Below are positions 15,206 through 25,856 of a stretch of DNA of 64,000 nt, piece by piece. The notes under the pieces are model-generated. The model made no database searches. It was not told the DNA's origin and was given only the letters and a program-made list of their open reading frames with translations. The DNA is from Nocardia amamiensis (GTDB taxonomy: Bacteria > Actinomycetota > Actinomycetes > Mycobacteriales > Mycobacteriaceae): NCBI RefSeq assembly GCF_015477605.1, contig NZ_JADLQX010000016.1, positions 124,001 to 188,000 of the forward strand, given 5' to 3'. Position 1 is the stretch's first letter. Every line of letters begins with the position of its first letter. The translations under genes were made by a program, and so were the position numbers.

Positions 15206-16048
15206 GTGACACATCTAGCCGCGGCCGTCCTCTGCGCCCTGCTCGCCGCGCTGCTGTTCGCGGTCGGCGCGGTCGCGCAGCAGCGGGCGGCGGCCGCCGT
15301 GCCGGAGGGGGAATCCCTGGTTCGCTCCCTGCTGCGCAGTCCGCGCTGGTGGGCGGGCGTCGTCGGCGACACGGGGGGATACGCCATGCAGGTCGCGGCG
15401 CTCGCGCTGGGCGCCGTGCTGCTGGTGCAGCCGATCCTGGTGAGCGCGCTGGTCTTCGCGCTGCCGCTGTCGGCACGACTCAACAACCGCCGCGTCACAC
15501 CCGGCACCTGGGCGGCCGCGCTGGCCCTCACCGCGGCGCTGGCCTGCTTTCTGCTCGTCGGTAATCCGGACGCGGGCAACGCGGATGCGCCTCTGCGGGA
15601 GTGGCTGCTGCCGCTGGGCGTTCTGCTCGGCCTGATCGCCGCCGCGACCGCGGGCAGCATCGCCGCGACCGCTCCGGGGTGGCGCGCGATGCTCCTCGGC
15701 GCGGCGAGCGGCTCGCTGTACGGACTGGCCGCCGCGCTCACCGCCCACGTCACCGACCTGTTCGAGCATGGCCTCGGCCACGTGCTCGGCAGCTGGCAGA
15801 CTTGGGCGCTGATCGCGGCGGGCGTCACCGGCGTCTACCTCCAGCAGCGCGCCTTCCAGGCCGGCGAGCTGGCCGCGTCGTTGCCCGCGGTGACGATCGC
15901 CGAACCCCTGGCCGCCGTCTTCATCGGTATCACCGTGCTGGACGAAAGGCTGCGAACCACCACCGTGGGCCTCGTCATCACCGGAATCGCGGTCATCGTC
16001 ATGTGCGCCACCACCATCACTCTCTCCCGCTCACAGGCGGCCGCCTGA
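15206..16048 (+). CDS. DMT-superfamily (EamA-like) membrane transporter
   Basis: 280-residue protein with nine to ten hydrophobic helices, in two related halves as in EamA transporters. It starts 'MTHLAAAVLCALLAALLFA' and ends in a Ser/Ala tail; 'AVTIAEPLAAVFIGITVLDE' is the usual C-terminal half motif ('P...A.l.g...L.E'). Members export or import small metabolites; the substrate is unknown. GTG at 15206 lies after the duplicated region and is not preceded by a clear ribosome-binding site. Confidence 0.87.
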   Translation: MTHLAAAVLCALLAALLFAVGAVAQQRAAAAVPEGESLVRSLLRSPRWWAGVVGDTGGYAMQVAALALGAVLLVQPILVSALVFALPLSARLNNRRVTPGTWAAALALTAALACFLLVGNPDAGNADAPLREWLLPLGVLLGLIAAATAGSIAATAPGWRAMLLGAASGSLYGLAAALTAHVTDLFEHGLGHVLGSWQTWALIAAGVTGVYLQQRAFQAGELAASLPAVTIAEPLAAVFIGITVLDERLRTTTVGLVITGIAVIVMCATTITLSRSQAAA

Positions 16049-16085
16049 CACGTCGCCGCCAACCGCCACCGGTCGGTGCAAGTGA

Positions 16086-17684
<1,599 letters not shown>

Positions 17685-17709
17685 GCATCGACACGCGCAC
17701 CGGAGCGGC

Positions 17710-17741
17710 ACCGGCCCACGCGACCCGATGCGTGGGCCGGT
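17710..17741 (+). terminator. Strong intrinsic-type hairpin after guaB1
   Basis: ACCGGCCCACGC pairs perfectly with GCGTGGGCCGGT (12 base pairs, 8-base loop GACCCGAT), starting 25 bases after the guaB1 stop. There is no long U-run, which is common for actinobacterial terminators. Confidence 0.75.
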
Positions 17742-17791
17742 AGCATAGTGGTTGCCGGATACCGGCACCATGACTTCGCGAAAGGATCCAG

Positions 17792-17923
17792 TTGTCACCC
17801 GCGTCCGAGGGCGCCGCACAGGAGGGCTCCTCTACCGAGCCGGGTGACAAACCCGGCGTCCTCCACCCCGCAGTAGTCCCATTCCGCACAGGCCGCTTCC
17901 CGGCACCGATCAGGTGGTGCTGA
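17792..17923 (+). CDS. Possible 43-residue upstream ORF of the CNNM/CorC operon
   Basis: TTG at 17792 follows AAAGGA by about eight bases. The frame runs 43 codons ('MSPASEGAAQEGSS...') and stops with TGA at 17921, two bases before the ATG at 17926 of the CNNM gene. Its position suggests translational coupling. I do not recognise the peptide, and a chance open frame is quite possible. Confidence 0.3.
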   Translation: MSPASEGAAQEGSSTEPGDKPGVLHPAVVPFRTGRFPAPIRWC

Positions 17924-17925
17924 CG

Positions 17926-19308
17926 ATGTCCGTCGCGCTCACCGCGCTCAGCCTGATCGGATTCATCGCTCTCACGGTCGGCACCGCTCTGTTCGTCGCC
18001 GCCGAGTTCTCCCTCACCGCGCTGGAACGCAGCACCGTCGAGGCGCACGCCCGCACCGGTGACGTCCGCGCCAGGATGGTCCGCAAGGCGCACCGCACGC
18101 TGTCGTTCCAGTTGTCCGGCGCCCAGCTCGGCATCACCATCACCACGCTGGTCACCGGTTACATCGCCGAACCGGTGCTGGCCAAGCTGCTGAAGCCGGT
18201 TTTCACCGGCATCGGGCTCAGCGACGCGGCCGGGCACGGCATCGCCCTCACGCTGGCGTTGATCCTGGCCACCTCGCTGTCGATGATCTACGGCGAGCTG
18301 GTACCCAAGAACATCGCCATCGCCAAGCCGCTGGCCACCGCCCGCGCCACGGCCGGTCCGATGGTCACGTTCTCGGTGGTGTTCAAGTGGATGATCCATT
18401 TCCTCAACGGCACCGCCAACTGGGTGGTCCGCAGGCTGGGCGTGGAACCCGCCGAGGAGTTGCGCTCGGCTCGCTCGCCACAGGAACTGGGCTCCCTGGT
18501 CCGCACCTCGGCCCTGCGTGGCGCCCTCGATCAGCGCACCGCCCAGGTGATGGATCGCTCGCTGCAGTTCGGCGAGCGCAGCGCCGAGGAACTGATGACG
18601 CCACGGGTGACGATCGAATCGCTGGACAAGGACGACACCATCGCCGATCTCATCGATGCGGCCGGCCGCACCGGCTACTCCCGGTTCCCGGTGATCGACG
18701 GCGACCTCGACAACACCCTCGGCTTCGTGCACATCAAGCAGGCGTTCACGCATCCGGCCGCGGTGCGCAGGACCCTCCCCCTGCACATGCTCGCCCGTCC
18801 GGTCCCGATCGTGCCCGCCAGCCTGGACGGCGACGAGGTGCTCGAACGCATCCGCTCCCACGGCATGCAGGTCGCCCTCGTCGTCGACGAGTACGGCGGC
18901 ACCGCGGGCCTGGTCACCATGGAGGACATCATCGAGGAGATCCTCGGCGACGTCCGCGACGAGCACGACGAGGAGGAGCGCGACGTGCGGCGCGTCTCGG
19001 ACGGCTGGGACTGTTCGGGCCTGCTGCGCATCGACGAGGTCTCCCGGGCCACCGGATACGACGCCCCCGAGGGCGAGTACGAGACCCTGGGCGGCCTGGT
19101 CCTGACCAGGCTGGGCCGCATCCCGATGGCGGGCGACGAAGTCGTGCTGCCGAATCCCCGTTCGCAGCAGTGGTCCGCGATCGACGATCCCGACGCGGGC
19201 GGCTGGATCGCCCGGGTGGAACGGATGGACGGGCGGCGCATCGACCGCGTGCGCCTGATCCCGGTCGCCGCAGGCACCCTCGCCACGAGGGAGCACAGCC
19301 ATGGGTGA
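17926..19308 (+). CDS. CNNM/CorC-type membrane protein with CBS pair (first)
   Basis: About 460 residues: an N-terminal DUF21/CNNM domain with four hydrophobic segments ('GTALFVAAEFSLTALERS', 'GAQLGITITTLVTGYIAEP', 'YGELVPKNIAIAKPLA'), then a CBS pair ('MTPRVTIESLDKDDTIADL', 'QVALVVDEYGGTAGLVTMED'), then a C-terminal CorC_HlyC domain ('GLVLTRLGRIPMAGDEV'). The family is linked to Mg2+ and other divalent-cation efflux and older records call it haemolysin-like. The start is ATG 17926, with GTG 17914 an alternative. It overlaps the second CNNM gene by eight bases; the pair after guaB1 is conserved in mycobacteria. Confidence 0.93.
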   Translation: MSVALTALSLIGFIALTVGTALFVAAEFSLTALERSTVEAHARTGDVRARMVRKAHRTLSFQLSGAQLGITITTLVTGYIAEPVLAKLLKPVFTGIGLSDAAGHGIALTLALILATSLSMIYGELVPKNIAIAKPLATARATAGPMVTFSVVFKWMIHFLNGTANWVVRRLGVEPAEELRSARSPQELGSLVRTSALRGALDQRTAQVMDRSLQFGERSAEELMTPRVTIESLDKDDTIADLIDAAGRTGYSRFPVIDGDLDNTLGFVHIKQAFTHPAAVRRTLPLHMLARPVPIVPASLDGDEVLERIRSHGMQVALVVDEYGGTAGLVTMEDIIEEILGDVRDEHDEEERDVRRVSDGWDCSGLLRIDEVSRATGYDAPEGEYETLGGLVLTRLGRIPMAGDEVVLPNPRSQQWSAIDDPDAGGWIARVERMDGRRIDRVRLIPVAAGTLATREHSHG

Positions 19309-20365
19309 CATCTTGGGCGTGCTGCTCACCGTCGTGCTGCTCGGCGGCAACGCCTTCTTCGTCGCCGCCGAGTTCGCGCTCATCTCCGCCCGGCGCGACC
19401 GGCTGGAAGCGCTGGCCGCACAGGGCAAACGCAACGCGAACACGGTGATCCGGGCGGGCGAGAATCTCTCCATGATGCTCGCGGCCGCGCAGCTGGGCAT
19501 CACCATCTGCTCGATCCTGCTGGGGCGGGTCGGCGAGCCCGCCGTCGCGCATCTGCTGGAGGGCCCGTTCGACTTGGTGGGCCTGCCCGAGCAGGTGCTG
19601 CACCCGGTGGCGTTCGCCGTCGCGCTGACCATCGTGGTGATCCTGCACATCCTGTTCGGCGAGATGATCCCGAAGAACATCGCGCTGGCCGGTCCGGAGC
19701 GCAGTGCCCTGCTGCTGGTTCCGGCGCACTTGGTGTGGCTGCGGCTGGCCCGGCCGCTCATCGCCCTCTACAACCTGTCCGCCAACCTGTCGCTGCGGCT
19801 GTTGCGGATCGAGCCGAAAGACGAGCTCGAGGCGACCGTGTCCATGGTCGAGCTGGCCGAGATGATCGGCGAGTCGCGCTCGGAGGGGCTGCTGGACGAA
19901 GAAGAGCACCGGCGGCTCACCCAGGCGCTCGGCACCAGCGAACGCGTGGTCGCCGATGTGATGGTGCCGCTGCAGGCGACGCGGTCGGTTCCGTTACAGG
20001 GCAACGGTACGACGCTCGGCGACGTCGAGTCCGCCGTCGCGGAGACCGGGTTCTCCCGCTATCCGGTGCGGGCCAGCGATGGCTCGCTGGTCGGCTACCT
20101 GCATGTCAAGGACGTGCTCGACAAGGTCGCCGACGAGAGCGCCGGTCCCGCGACGCCGATCCCGCGCACCGATATCCGCCCGTTGCCGACCGTGGGCATG
20201 GGCACGGCGCTCTACGAGGCGCTGGCCCGCCTGCGCCGCACCAACAGCCACCTCGGCCGGGTGGTCGACGAGCGGGGCAACACCACCGGCATCGTCGCGC
20301 TGGAGGACCTGGTGGAGGAGTTCGTCGGCACCGTCCGAGACGTCACGCACCGGGTGATCGAATGA
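19301..20365 (+). CDS. CNNM/CorC-type membrane protein with CBS pair (second)
   Basis: 354 residues, same architecture as its neighbour but without a recognisable C-terminal CorC_HlyC domain. DUF21 signatures are 'GNAFFVAAEFALISARRDR', 'AAQLGITICSILLGRVGEP' and 'FGEMIPKNIALAGPERSA'; CBS segments are 'VMVPLQATRSVPLQGNG' and 'LGRVVDERGNTTGIVALED'. The missing third domain suggests that the two proteins act as unequal partners in one complex, which is inference. Confidence 0.93.
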   Translation: MGDILGVLLTVVLLGGNAFFVAAEFALISARRDRLEALAAQGKRNANTVIRAGENLSMMLAAAQLGITICSILLGRVGEPAVAHLLEGPFDLVGLPEQVLHPVAFAVALTIVVILHILFGEMIPKNIALAGPERSALLLVPAHLVWLRLARPLIALYNLSANLSLRLLRIEPKDELEATVSMVELAEMIGESRSEGLLDEEEHRRLTQALGTSERVVADVMVPLQATRSVPLQGNGTTLGDVESAVAETGFSRYPVRASDGSLVGYLHVKDVLDKVADESAGPATPIPRTDIRPLPTVGMGTALYEALARLRRTNSHLGRVVDERGNTTGIVALEDLVEEFVGTVRDVTHRVIE

Positions 20366-20405
20366 CGGCCCGGCGTTCAGGCGGCGGACGCTCCGGAGTG
20401 CCGGC

Positions 20406-21335
20406 GTGACCGTACGGGTATTACCCGGTGCGCGGTGGCGGGAGGCCGCCGCGGCGCACCGGGCCCGGCTCGATGGTCTGGTCGGGCCGTATCTCGAACG
20501 ACGCGCGCAAGGCTCACCGCATCCGGTGATCGACTTCTTGTTCACCTACTACGGTCACAAACCCGCCCAGCTGCGCCGCTGGCACCCGGGGTACGGCATC
20601 GCGCTCGCCGACGCGGCCGAGTACGACGGTGCTCGCGGATATCACCGCGTCATGATGGACAGCCAGGCGATCGATTCGGACGATGCGGCGCCCGGCGCAG
20701 TCTTCACGGCCGACCCCGAGTATCTGGCCAAGCGCTATGACACTCTCGCGTTCATCGCAAACCTCTTGCGCGCCACCGCGTCCCGGCCCGCGCAGCTGTC
20801 CTGTTTCGGCCTGCACGAGTGGGCAATGGTGTACCGCACCGACGACATCCGTCACCAGCAGGTGCCGTTGCGGCTGGGGCGGGCGGGCACCGACGCGGTG
20901 GTCGAATCAATGTCCTTGCGCTGCACGCATTTCGATGCCTACCGCTTCTTCACCCCGGAAGCCGTCGGCCGCAACGCCGAGGCGCTCACGCGCGCCGATC
21001 AGCCTCACCGGGAACAGCCGGGCTGCCTGCACGCCAACATGGACTTGTACAAGTGGGGCTTCAAGCTGGTACCGCTGATCTCCTCCGAGCTGCTGCTGAA
21101 CTGCTTCGAGATGGCCTGCGCCGCCCGCGAACTCGACATGCGCGCCAGCCCTTACGACTTGTCCGGGTACGGCTACGAGCCGCTCCGCATCGAGACGCCC
21201 GCGGGCCGAGCGGAGTACGTCCGCGCACAGGCTGCGCTGGCCGAGCGCGCCGCCGAGTTGCGCGGGACCTTCCTCGGCGCCTGCGACGAACTGCTGGCCT
21301 TGGACGAGCGAATCGGCGCCGGCCACCGGGACTGA
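20406..21335 (+). CDS. Conserved actinobacterial protein, often annotated 3-methyladenine DNA glycosylase
   Basis: 309 residues, soluble, opening 'TVRVLPGARWREAAAAHRA' and holding 'HPVIDFLFTYYGHKPAQL' near residue 40 and 'FGLHEWAMVYR' near 140. I recall this family being labelled 3-methyladenine DNA glycosylase in actinobacterial genomes, but I see no HhH-GPD or Tag signature, so the activity is uncertain. Motifs rich in His and Tyr ('RCTHFDAYRFFTPEA', 'LHANMDLYKWGFKLVPL') hint at a metal or ligand site. It follows the CNNM genes by 40 bases. Confidence 0.6.
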   Translation: MTVRVLPGARWREAAAAHRARLDGLVGPYLERRAQGSPHPVIDFLFTYYGHKPAQLRRWHPGYGIALADAAEYDGARGYHRVMMDSQAIDSDDAAPGAVFTADPEYLAKRYDTLAFIANLLRATASRPAQLSCFGLHEWAMVYRTDDIRHQQVPLRLGRAGTDAVVESMSLRCTHFDAYRFFTPEAVGRNAEALTRADQPHREQPGCLHANMDLYKWGFKLVPLISSELLLNCFEMACAARELDMRASPYDLSGYGYEPLRIETPAGRAEYVRAQAALAERAAELRGTFLGACDELLALDERIGAGHRD

Positions 21336-21501
21336 CACCGTCCCAGACGCCGATTCGGTGAAAATCTTCGCGAATCGTGCGCGGGATTCGCCGAAACCCT
21401 CCTCCAAGTTAACGACTATTAATACCATTCAGTCAGTTCGGTGGCTGTCCCAGTCAGCCCGGACAGCCCAGTTCCGAAGACGAAGTTGGGGGGACGCGCC
21501 G

Positions 21502-23076
21502 ATGCGCCCGATGGCCAGACTCCGCCGCGCGAAAACGCTGGTTCTGCTCACGATCGGCATGGTCACGGCCATGCTGCTGCCCGCGATGGCCTCGGCTGAT
21601 CCGCAATCCGACATCCAGAGCGCCATCCAGGAATTCTTCGACGTCGGGCGGACTTCGGTCCCCCGCGCGGACTGCGGACCCGGCTCCGCACCGGAGAATG
21701 GCCTCCAGGGCGACGTCACCGCCGCCGACCGGGACAGCGGGCGCAGTACCCAGGGCTACCGGTGCAATATGTCGTTCGTCGGTGGGTACGCGGGCCGCGG
21801 CGCCGGCATCACCTCCACCAGTTTCGAGCACTGCGCCTATCTCGGCTCGTTCTTTCCCGGCAACCTGATCAGCGAGGGACGCGGCGTCCAAGTGCTGGAC
21901 GTGTCCGATCCCGCGAATCCGCGCCCGACGGTCACGCTGACCGAGCCCGCCATGATCGCGGGCACCTGGGAGAGCCTCAAGGTCAACACCGCGCGCAAAC
22001 TGCTGGTGGGCACCGGCGTCCCAGTCGGTGAAGGTGTGGGCTATCTGTCGGTGTACGACGTGTCCGATTGCGCACACCCGCGGCTGCTCAACCCGGGCCC
22101 GGGCACGAATATGCTGATGCCCCTGCCGATCACCACGCACGAGGGCGGCTTTTCCCCGGACGGCAACACCTATTGGGCCTCGGGGGTCGTGCCGGGGTTC
22201 GTCAGTGCGATCGACCTCGCCGATCCGGCCCATCCGCGGGTGATCTGGCAGGGATTGACCGGCATCCAGGCGCACGGGTTCGGCATCAGCCCGGACGGCA
22301 ACCGGATGTACATCTCCGCCCTCGGCGGATTCACCGTCCTGGATATCAGCGCGGTGCAGCGTCGCGACCCGAATCCGCAAGTGCACCATATCGGCCGGGT
22401 GTTCTGGACGGACGGCTGGGCGACTCAGCACAGTGTCCCGGTCAGCTACGACGGCAAGCCCTACCTCTACACCGTCGACGAGGGCGGCTCCGGCGGGGTC
22501 AAACTCATCGACATCTCCGACGAGACCGCCCCCAAGGTGGCCGGCAAGATCAAGCTGGAGATCAACCTGCCGCAGCATATCGATAGCAATGTCGGCTCAT
22601 CCATGGGCGGCTCCGCGTTCGCGTACGAATCGCACTACTGCGCCGCCGACCGCCAGGACGATCCGACCGCCCTGGCCTGCGGGTGGATCTCCTCGGGCAT
22701 CCGGGTCTTCGACATCCGCGATCCGTTCGCCATCCGCGAGATCGCCTACTACAACCCGCCCGCCCGCACCGGACAGAACCTGAGCCTGTGGAACTCGCCG
22801 CACGCGCTGGCCTCGATCATCGGCGTGCCCTTGATGAGCACGCCGCCCGCGGTGCGCGCCGTGCTGGAAGGACAGTTCAACCCGCTCGACGCCAGCACGC
22901 CACGCACCGGCCGTCTCGCCTTCGGCGACGTGTCCACGGACTGGTGCTTCTCACCGCCGGAATGGCGCGGCTCGCAACTCTACGTCGCCTGCTCGGACAA
23001 CGGATTCATGGTGCTGCAGCTGGACAACGGCGTGTATTCGCCGCCGCCGGACCAGCAGTCGACCGTGGGGTCGTGA
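21502..23076 (+). CDS. Secreted LVIVD-repeat (beta-propeller) protein
   Basis: 524 residues with a signal peptide ('RRAKTLVLLTIGMVTAML' to 'AMASA', cleavage before DP near residue 33). The body carries six to seven LVIVD-like repeats such as 'GVQVLDVSDPANPRP', 'YLSVYDVSDCAHPRLL', 'VSAIDLADPAHPRVI', 'FTVLDISAV', 'VKLIDISDETAPKVAG' and 'IRVFDIRDPFAIREI', expected to fold into a propeller outside the cell. ATG at 21502 is chosen over an upstream frame from 21358 because it follows a GGGGGG stretch and directly opens the signal peptide. It is coupled to a DUF305 gene; the two occur together in many actinobacteria. Confidence 0.9.
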   Translation: MRPMARLRRAKTLVLLTIGMVTAMLLPAMASADPQSDIQSAIQEFFDVGRTSVPRADCGPGSAPENGLQGDVTAADRDSGRSTQGYRCNMSFVGGYAGRGAGITSTSFEHCAYLGSFFPGNLISEGRGVQVLDVSDPANPRPTVTLTEPAMIAGTWESLKVNTARKLLVGTGVPVGEGVGYLSVYDVSDCAHPRLLNPGPGTNMLMPLPITTHEGGFSPDGNTYWASGVVPGFVSAIDLADPAHPRVIWQGLTGIQAHGFGISPDGNRMYISALGGFTVLDISAVQRRDPNPQVHHIGRVFWTDGWATQHSVPVSYDGKPYLYTVDEGGSGGVKLIDISDETAPKVAGKIKLEINLPQHIDSNVGSSMGGSAFAYESHYCAADRQDDPTALACGWISSGIRVFDIRDPFAIREIAYYNPPARTGQNLSLWNSPHALASIIGVPLMSTPPAVRAVLEGQFNPLDASTPRTGRLAFGDVSTDWCFSPPEWRGSQLYVACSDNGFMVLQLDNGVYSPPPDQQSTVGS

Positions 23077-23078
23077 CG

Positions 23079-23720
23079 ATGTCACCGTGGACCCGAACCG
23101 CGGCCGCGGTTTCCGCGGCCTTCGCGCTCCTGGTGCTCGGCGCCGCGCTGCGACCGCTGGTGTTTCCGGAAACGCCTGCGGCGACCAGCGTTCTCACCGC
23201 GGTGGAGATCGGTTTCGCGCAGGACATGACCGCCCACCATCAGCAGGCACTGCTCATGGTGCAGCGGCTCGACCGCGCCGCCGATCCGGCGGTCGCCCGA
23301 TTGGCCGAGCAGCTCGACCGCACGCAGCGCCTGGAGATCGGCACCATGCTCGGCTGGTTACGCCTGGCCGACGCGACACCGACCTCCTCGCGTCCGATGG
23401 CCTGGATGCCCACCGCGCACCGGCATCCGGCCACGGTCCCCGCCGCGTCGGCCGGGAGCCCGGGTGCCATGCCTGGGATGGCGAACACCGCTGAGCTCGA
23501 CACCTTGGCGGCGGCGCGCGGCCGCGGGGCGGAAGTCCTGTTCCTGCAGTTGATGTTTCGCCACCATCAAGGCGGCATCGCGATGGCCGAGGCCGCCGAC
23601 AGCCTGCTGCGTTCCGGTCCGGTCAAAGAGCTCGCCCGCGCGATGATCCACGGGCAGAGTCAGGAAGCCGGGGTGATGGGAATGCTGCTGACCCAGCGCG
23701 GGGCCGCCCCGCTGCCCTGA
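23079..23720 (+). CDS. DUF305 secreted/anchored protein
   Basis: 213 residues with one N-terminal membrane or signal segment ('VSAAFALLVLGAAL'). Two ferritin-like DUF305 halves are visible: 'VEIGFAQDMTAHHQQALLM' and 'VLFLQLMFRHHQGGIAMAEA', each with the His-His/Gln pattern that could bind a metal such as copper, and a shorter third motif 'MIHGQSQEAGVMGML'. It begins two bases after the LVIVD gene stop, so the two are cotranscribed and probably work together at the cell surface. Function of the family is unproven. Confidence 0.9.
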   Translation: MSPWTRTAAAVSAAFALLVLGAALRPLVFPETPAATSVLTAVEIGFAQDMTAHHQQALLMVQRLDRAADPAVARLAEQLDRTQRLEIGTMLGWLRLADATPTSSRPMAWMPTAHRHPATVPAASAGSPGAMPGMANTAELDTLAAARGRGAEVLFLQLMFRHHQGGIAMAEAADSLLRSGPVKELARAMIHGQSQEAGVMGMLLTQRGAAPLP

Positions 23721-23810
23721 CACGGGCCTGCTCGAATCGCCGTACCCGGTGCGGCGGTATCGTCTGACGTGACCGGTTCATGATCGCTGCCGGGAGAGGT
23801 TGGGCTACTG

Positions 23811-24545
23811 ATGATTCGCACCGATGCGTTCACCGTGCCGGGACATGTACGCGGCTATCCGGGCGTGGCGTTCGGTGGGTACGTGGCGGGACTGCTCGCC
23901 TCCGCGAGCAGCGCCGCGGAAGTCCGCGTGGACTTCCGCCGCGCGGTCACCGTGGACACCCCGCTCATGCTCTCCGCCGACCGCTCCGGCGGTGCGACGC
24001 TGACCGATCAGGACGGCGCCGTGCTCGCCGAAGCGTCGGCGTCGGTGGTCACAATCAGCCCACCGCCCACGCCCACCTGGGCGGAAGTGCAGGCAGCCAC
24101 GGCTACCGCGCAGGTCCTGCGCAAGATGAGCCACTGCTACGGGTGCGGCGCCGCCTGCCCGCCCGGCCGCGGTCTGCGGCTGTCGTCCTGGGCCGTTCCC
24201 GCGCATGACATGGTCGTCTGCGCCTGGACGCCCGATCCCTCCCTCGGCGGACCCGATGGCCTGCTCACCACCGAAAACGTGTGGGCCGCTTTGGACTGCC
24301 CAGGCGGCTGGTCCGCGATAGCGCTGCGCGACATGCGCCCCGGCGCGGTCACCGCGGCACTCACCGCCACCCAGTTCGAGCCCGTCCGTGCCGGTGAACC
24401 CTACATCTCCTACGGCTGGCCGATCTCCCGAGACGGCCGGAAATACACGGTCGGCGTGGCCCTGGCCCGCACCGACGGAACCCTCTGCGCCCTCGCCGAA
24501 GCCCTCTGGATCGAGCCCCGCCAGCCATTGCCGTTCGAGTGGTGA
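23811..24545 (+). CDS. Hotdog-fold thioesterase-like protein with CxxC motif
   Basis: 244 residues that look like two hotdog halves: 'GYPGVAFGGYVAGLLASAS' (HGGY-like entry loop with Phe for His) and 'RPGAVTAALTATQFEPVRAG', with a central 'HCYGCGAACPPGRGLRL' in which CYGCG could bind zinc or structure the link. Such proteins are widespread in actinobacteria as uncharacterised acyl-CoA-related enzymes. It stands alone on the plus strand. Confidence 0.7.
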   Translation: MIRTDAFTVPGHVRGYPGVAFGGYVAGLLASASSAAEVRVDFRRAVTVDTPLMLSADRSGGATLTDQDGAVLAEASASVVTISPPPTPTWAEVQAATATAQVLRKMSHCYGCGAACPPGRGLRLSSWAVPAHDMVVCAWTPDPSLGGPDGLLTTENVWAALDCPGGWSAIALRDMRPGAVTAALTATQFEPVRAGEPYISYGWPISRDGRKYTVGVALARTDGTLCALAEALWIEPRQPLPFEW

Positions 24546-24591
24546 TCCGCGCCGCCGGCACCTGTCGGTGGCTATCGGTACCGTGCGCGCC

Positions 24592-24915
24592 ATGCCCTCG
24601 TCGCTACACGAAGTCCTCATCGAATAGGTCCGGCACAGACCAACTTTGGTCGCCGAGCTCCTGACTTCCACGCTCGGACTTACCCTTCCCGAGTTCGATC
24701 ATGCGCGGGTGGACTCCGGCGACCTACCGGATCTGGTGCCGACCGAGTATCGCGCCGATCTAGTGGTGACGCTCACCGCCGCGACCCTCCTGGTGCTCGG
24801 GATCGTTGTTGAGGTGCGGCTCAAACGCGACGCTGGCCGCACTGCCGAAAGCAGCGGCTCGGCACCCGGTCTGCCACGGCGAACACCCTCGACGAGGTCG
24901 TCGACCAGGCTCAGT
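24592..24915 (+). pseudogene. Broken Rpn-like gene (internal stop and truncated 3' end)
   Basis: From ATG at 24592 the frame reads 'MPSSLHEVLIE', then a TAG at 24625, then continues in the same frame 'VRHRPTLVAELLTS', 'TPEYRAD'-like 'PTEYRADLVVTLT' and 'LGIVVEVRLKRD'. This matches the first third of a common actinobacterial family of about 280 residues that I associate with Rpn/PD-(D/E)XK-type nucleases. After 'RLKRD' the similarity ends and a minus-strand gene takes over, so the C-terminal two thirds are lost. Confidence 0.7.
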
Positions 24916-25480
24916 GATCGTCCACGAACCGGTACCACTGCCGGTCGAACGCGGCGTACTCGATGCCGTCGATAGCGGGCGGGCCCAGGTGCGGTGGGGT
25001 TGCCGGGTCGCGGAAGTAGGCGAATCCTTCCGAATTCGATTCGCCCGCTTGGGTGTAGAACAGGCAACCGCCGTCGCGGGGCGTGATGAACGTGATCGTG
25101 TAGAGGCCGAGGCGGGCGCGTTGACCTGGGTTGACGCAGTCGGCGGCTTGGTCCTCGAGGATGCCGCGGGAAAGTTTCCAGCCGGTGCTCTGTGGGATGC
25201 CGTACCACGTCAGCCCGGCCAAGACCGCGATGAGGACCGGTGACGCGAGGCTGTAGAAGTAAGCGCGGTAGCGAAGCATTCCGAGCAATCCGAACAAGGT
25301 GGCGATCCCGCCGAGTACGCCGAGCACCACCCACAGCACGACCAGTGTCGGGAACGTTCCCTGGGCGGCCAGCTGCCAGAACAGCGCTGCGCAGCAGACC
25401 GCGATACACGCGGTCAGCAGCCCCATCCACAGCACGAACCAACGGGGAGTGCGCCTGCGCACGGGACTCGCGGTCTTCAC
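24911..25480 (-). CDS. Uncharacterised membrane protein
   Basis: 189 residues. Three hydrophobic segments lie at about 14-38, 42-66 and 75-95, and the C-terminal 90 residues are soluble, with two Cys that could form a disulphide outside the membrane. The C-terminus has 'GGCLFYTQAGESNSEGFAYF' and an Asp/Trp/Tyr-rich end. I do not recognise the family. It stands alone and its 3' end meets the broken Rpn-like gene. Confidence 0.6.
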   Translation of the reverse strand: MKTASPVRRRTPRWFVLWMGLLTACIAVCCAALFWQLAAQGTFPTLVVLWVVLGVLGGIATLFGLLGMLRYRAYFYSLASPVLIAVLAGLTWYGIPQSTGWKLSRGILEDQAADCVNPGQRARLGLYTITFITPRDGGCLFYTQAGESNSEGFAYFRDPATPPHLGPPAIDGIEYAAFDRQWYRFVDDH

Positions 25481-25792
25481 GTGTTCAAGATACGAGCGGC
25501 AGCGGTTTCACGCGTGGGTATCGACATCGAAATCGTCCGGTCCGTCGGTGATCACGACGCCGCGCGGATCGAGAACACCTGGCGACCGGAGTGGCGCAAA
25601 CCCTGCGGAACTGGTGTACATGCAATTCCAGGACCCGCGATACGCCGCACGATCGTGTTCATGACATCGGAAGGGGCACCGTTCGCCGGACTTTCCTTCC
25701 ATCGAGCGCTTACGCATGCCAGTCGGGTCTACGCACGATCGGACAGTGTAAACAAACATTCCGGAACGTTCCGGATCCGGCCGAGAAAGGAA
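25481..25792. other. Intergenic region with a perfect 16-bp palindrome
   Basis: No credible gene in these 312 bases. TCCGGAACGTTCCGGA at 25760-25775 is a perfect palindrome of 16 bases, just beyond the terminator of the 33-residue ORF and before the promoter side of the membrane protein gene; it could be a regulator site. Confidence 0.4.
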
Positions 25793-25825
25793 AATCCCCC
25801 GGCCAGGGCTCCTGACCAGGGGATT
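25793..25825 (-). terminator. Terminator hairpin after the 33-residue ORF
   Basis: AATCCCC (25793-25799) pairs with GGGGATT (25819-25825), extended by an imperfect GGCCAG/CTGACC inner stem. It lies 32 bases downstream of the small ORF and resembles the terminator of malate synthase, both built on AATCCCC/GGGGATT. Confidence 0.65.
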
Positions 25826-25856
25826 CGATGCTCGAGGCCACTCGTGCGTCACACGC

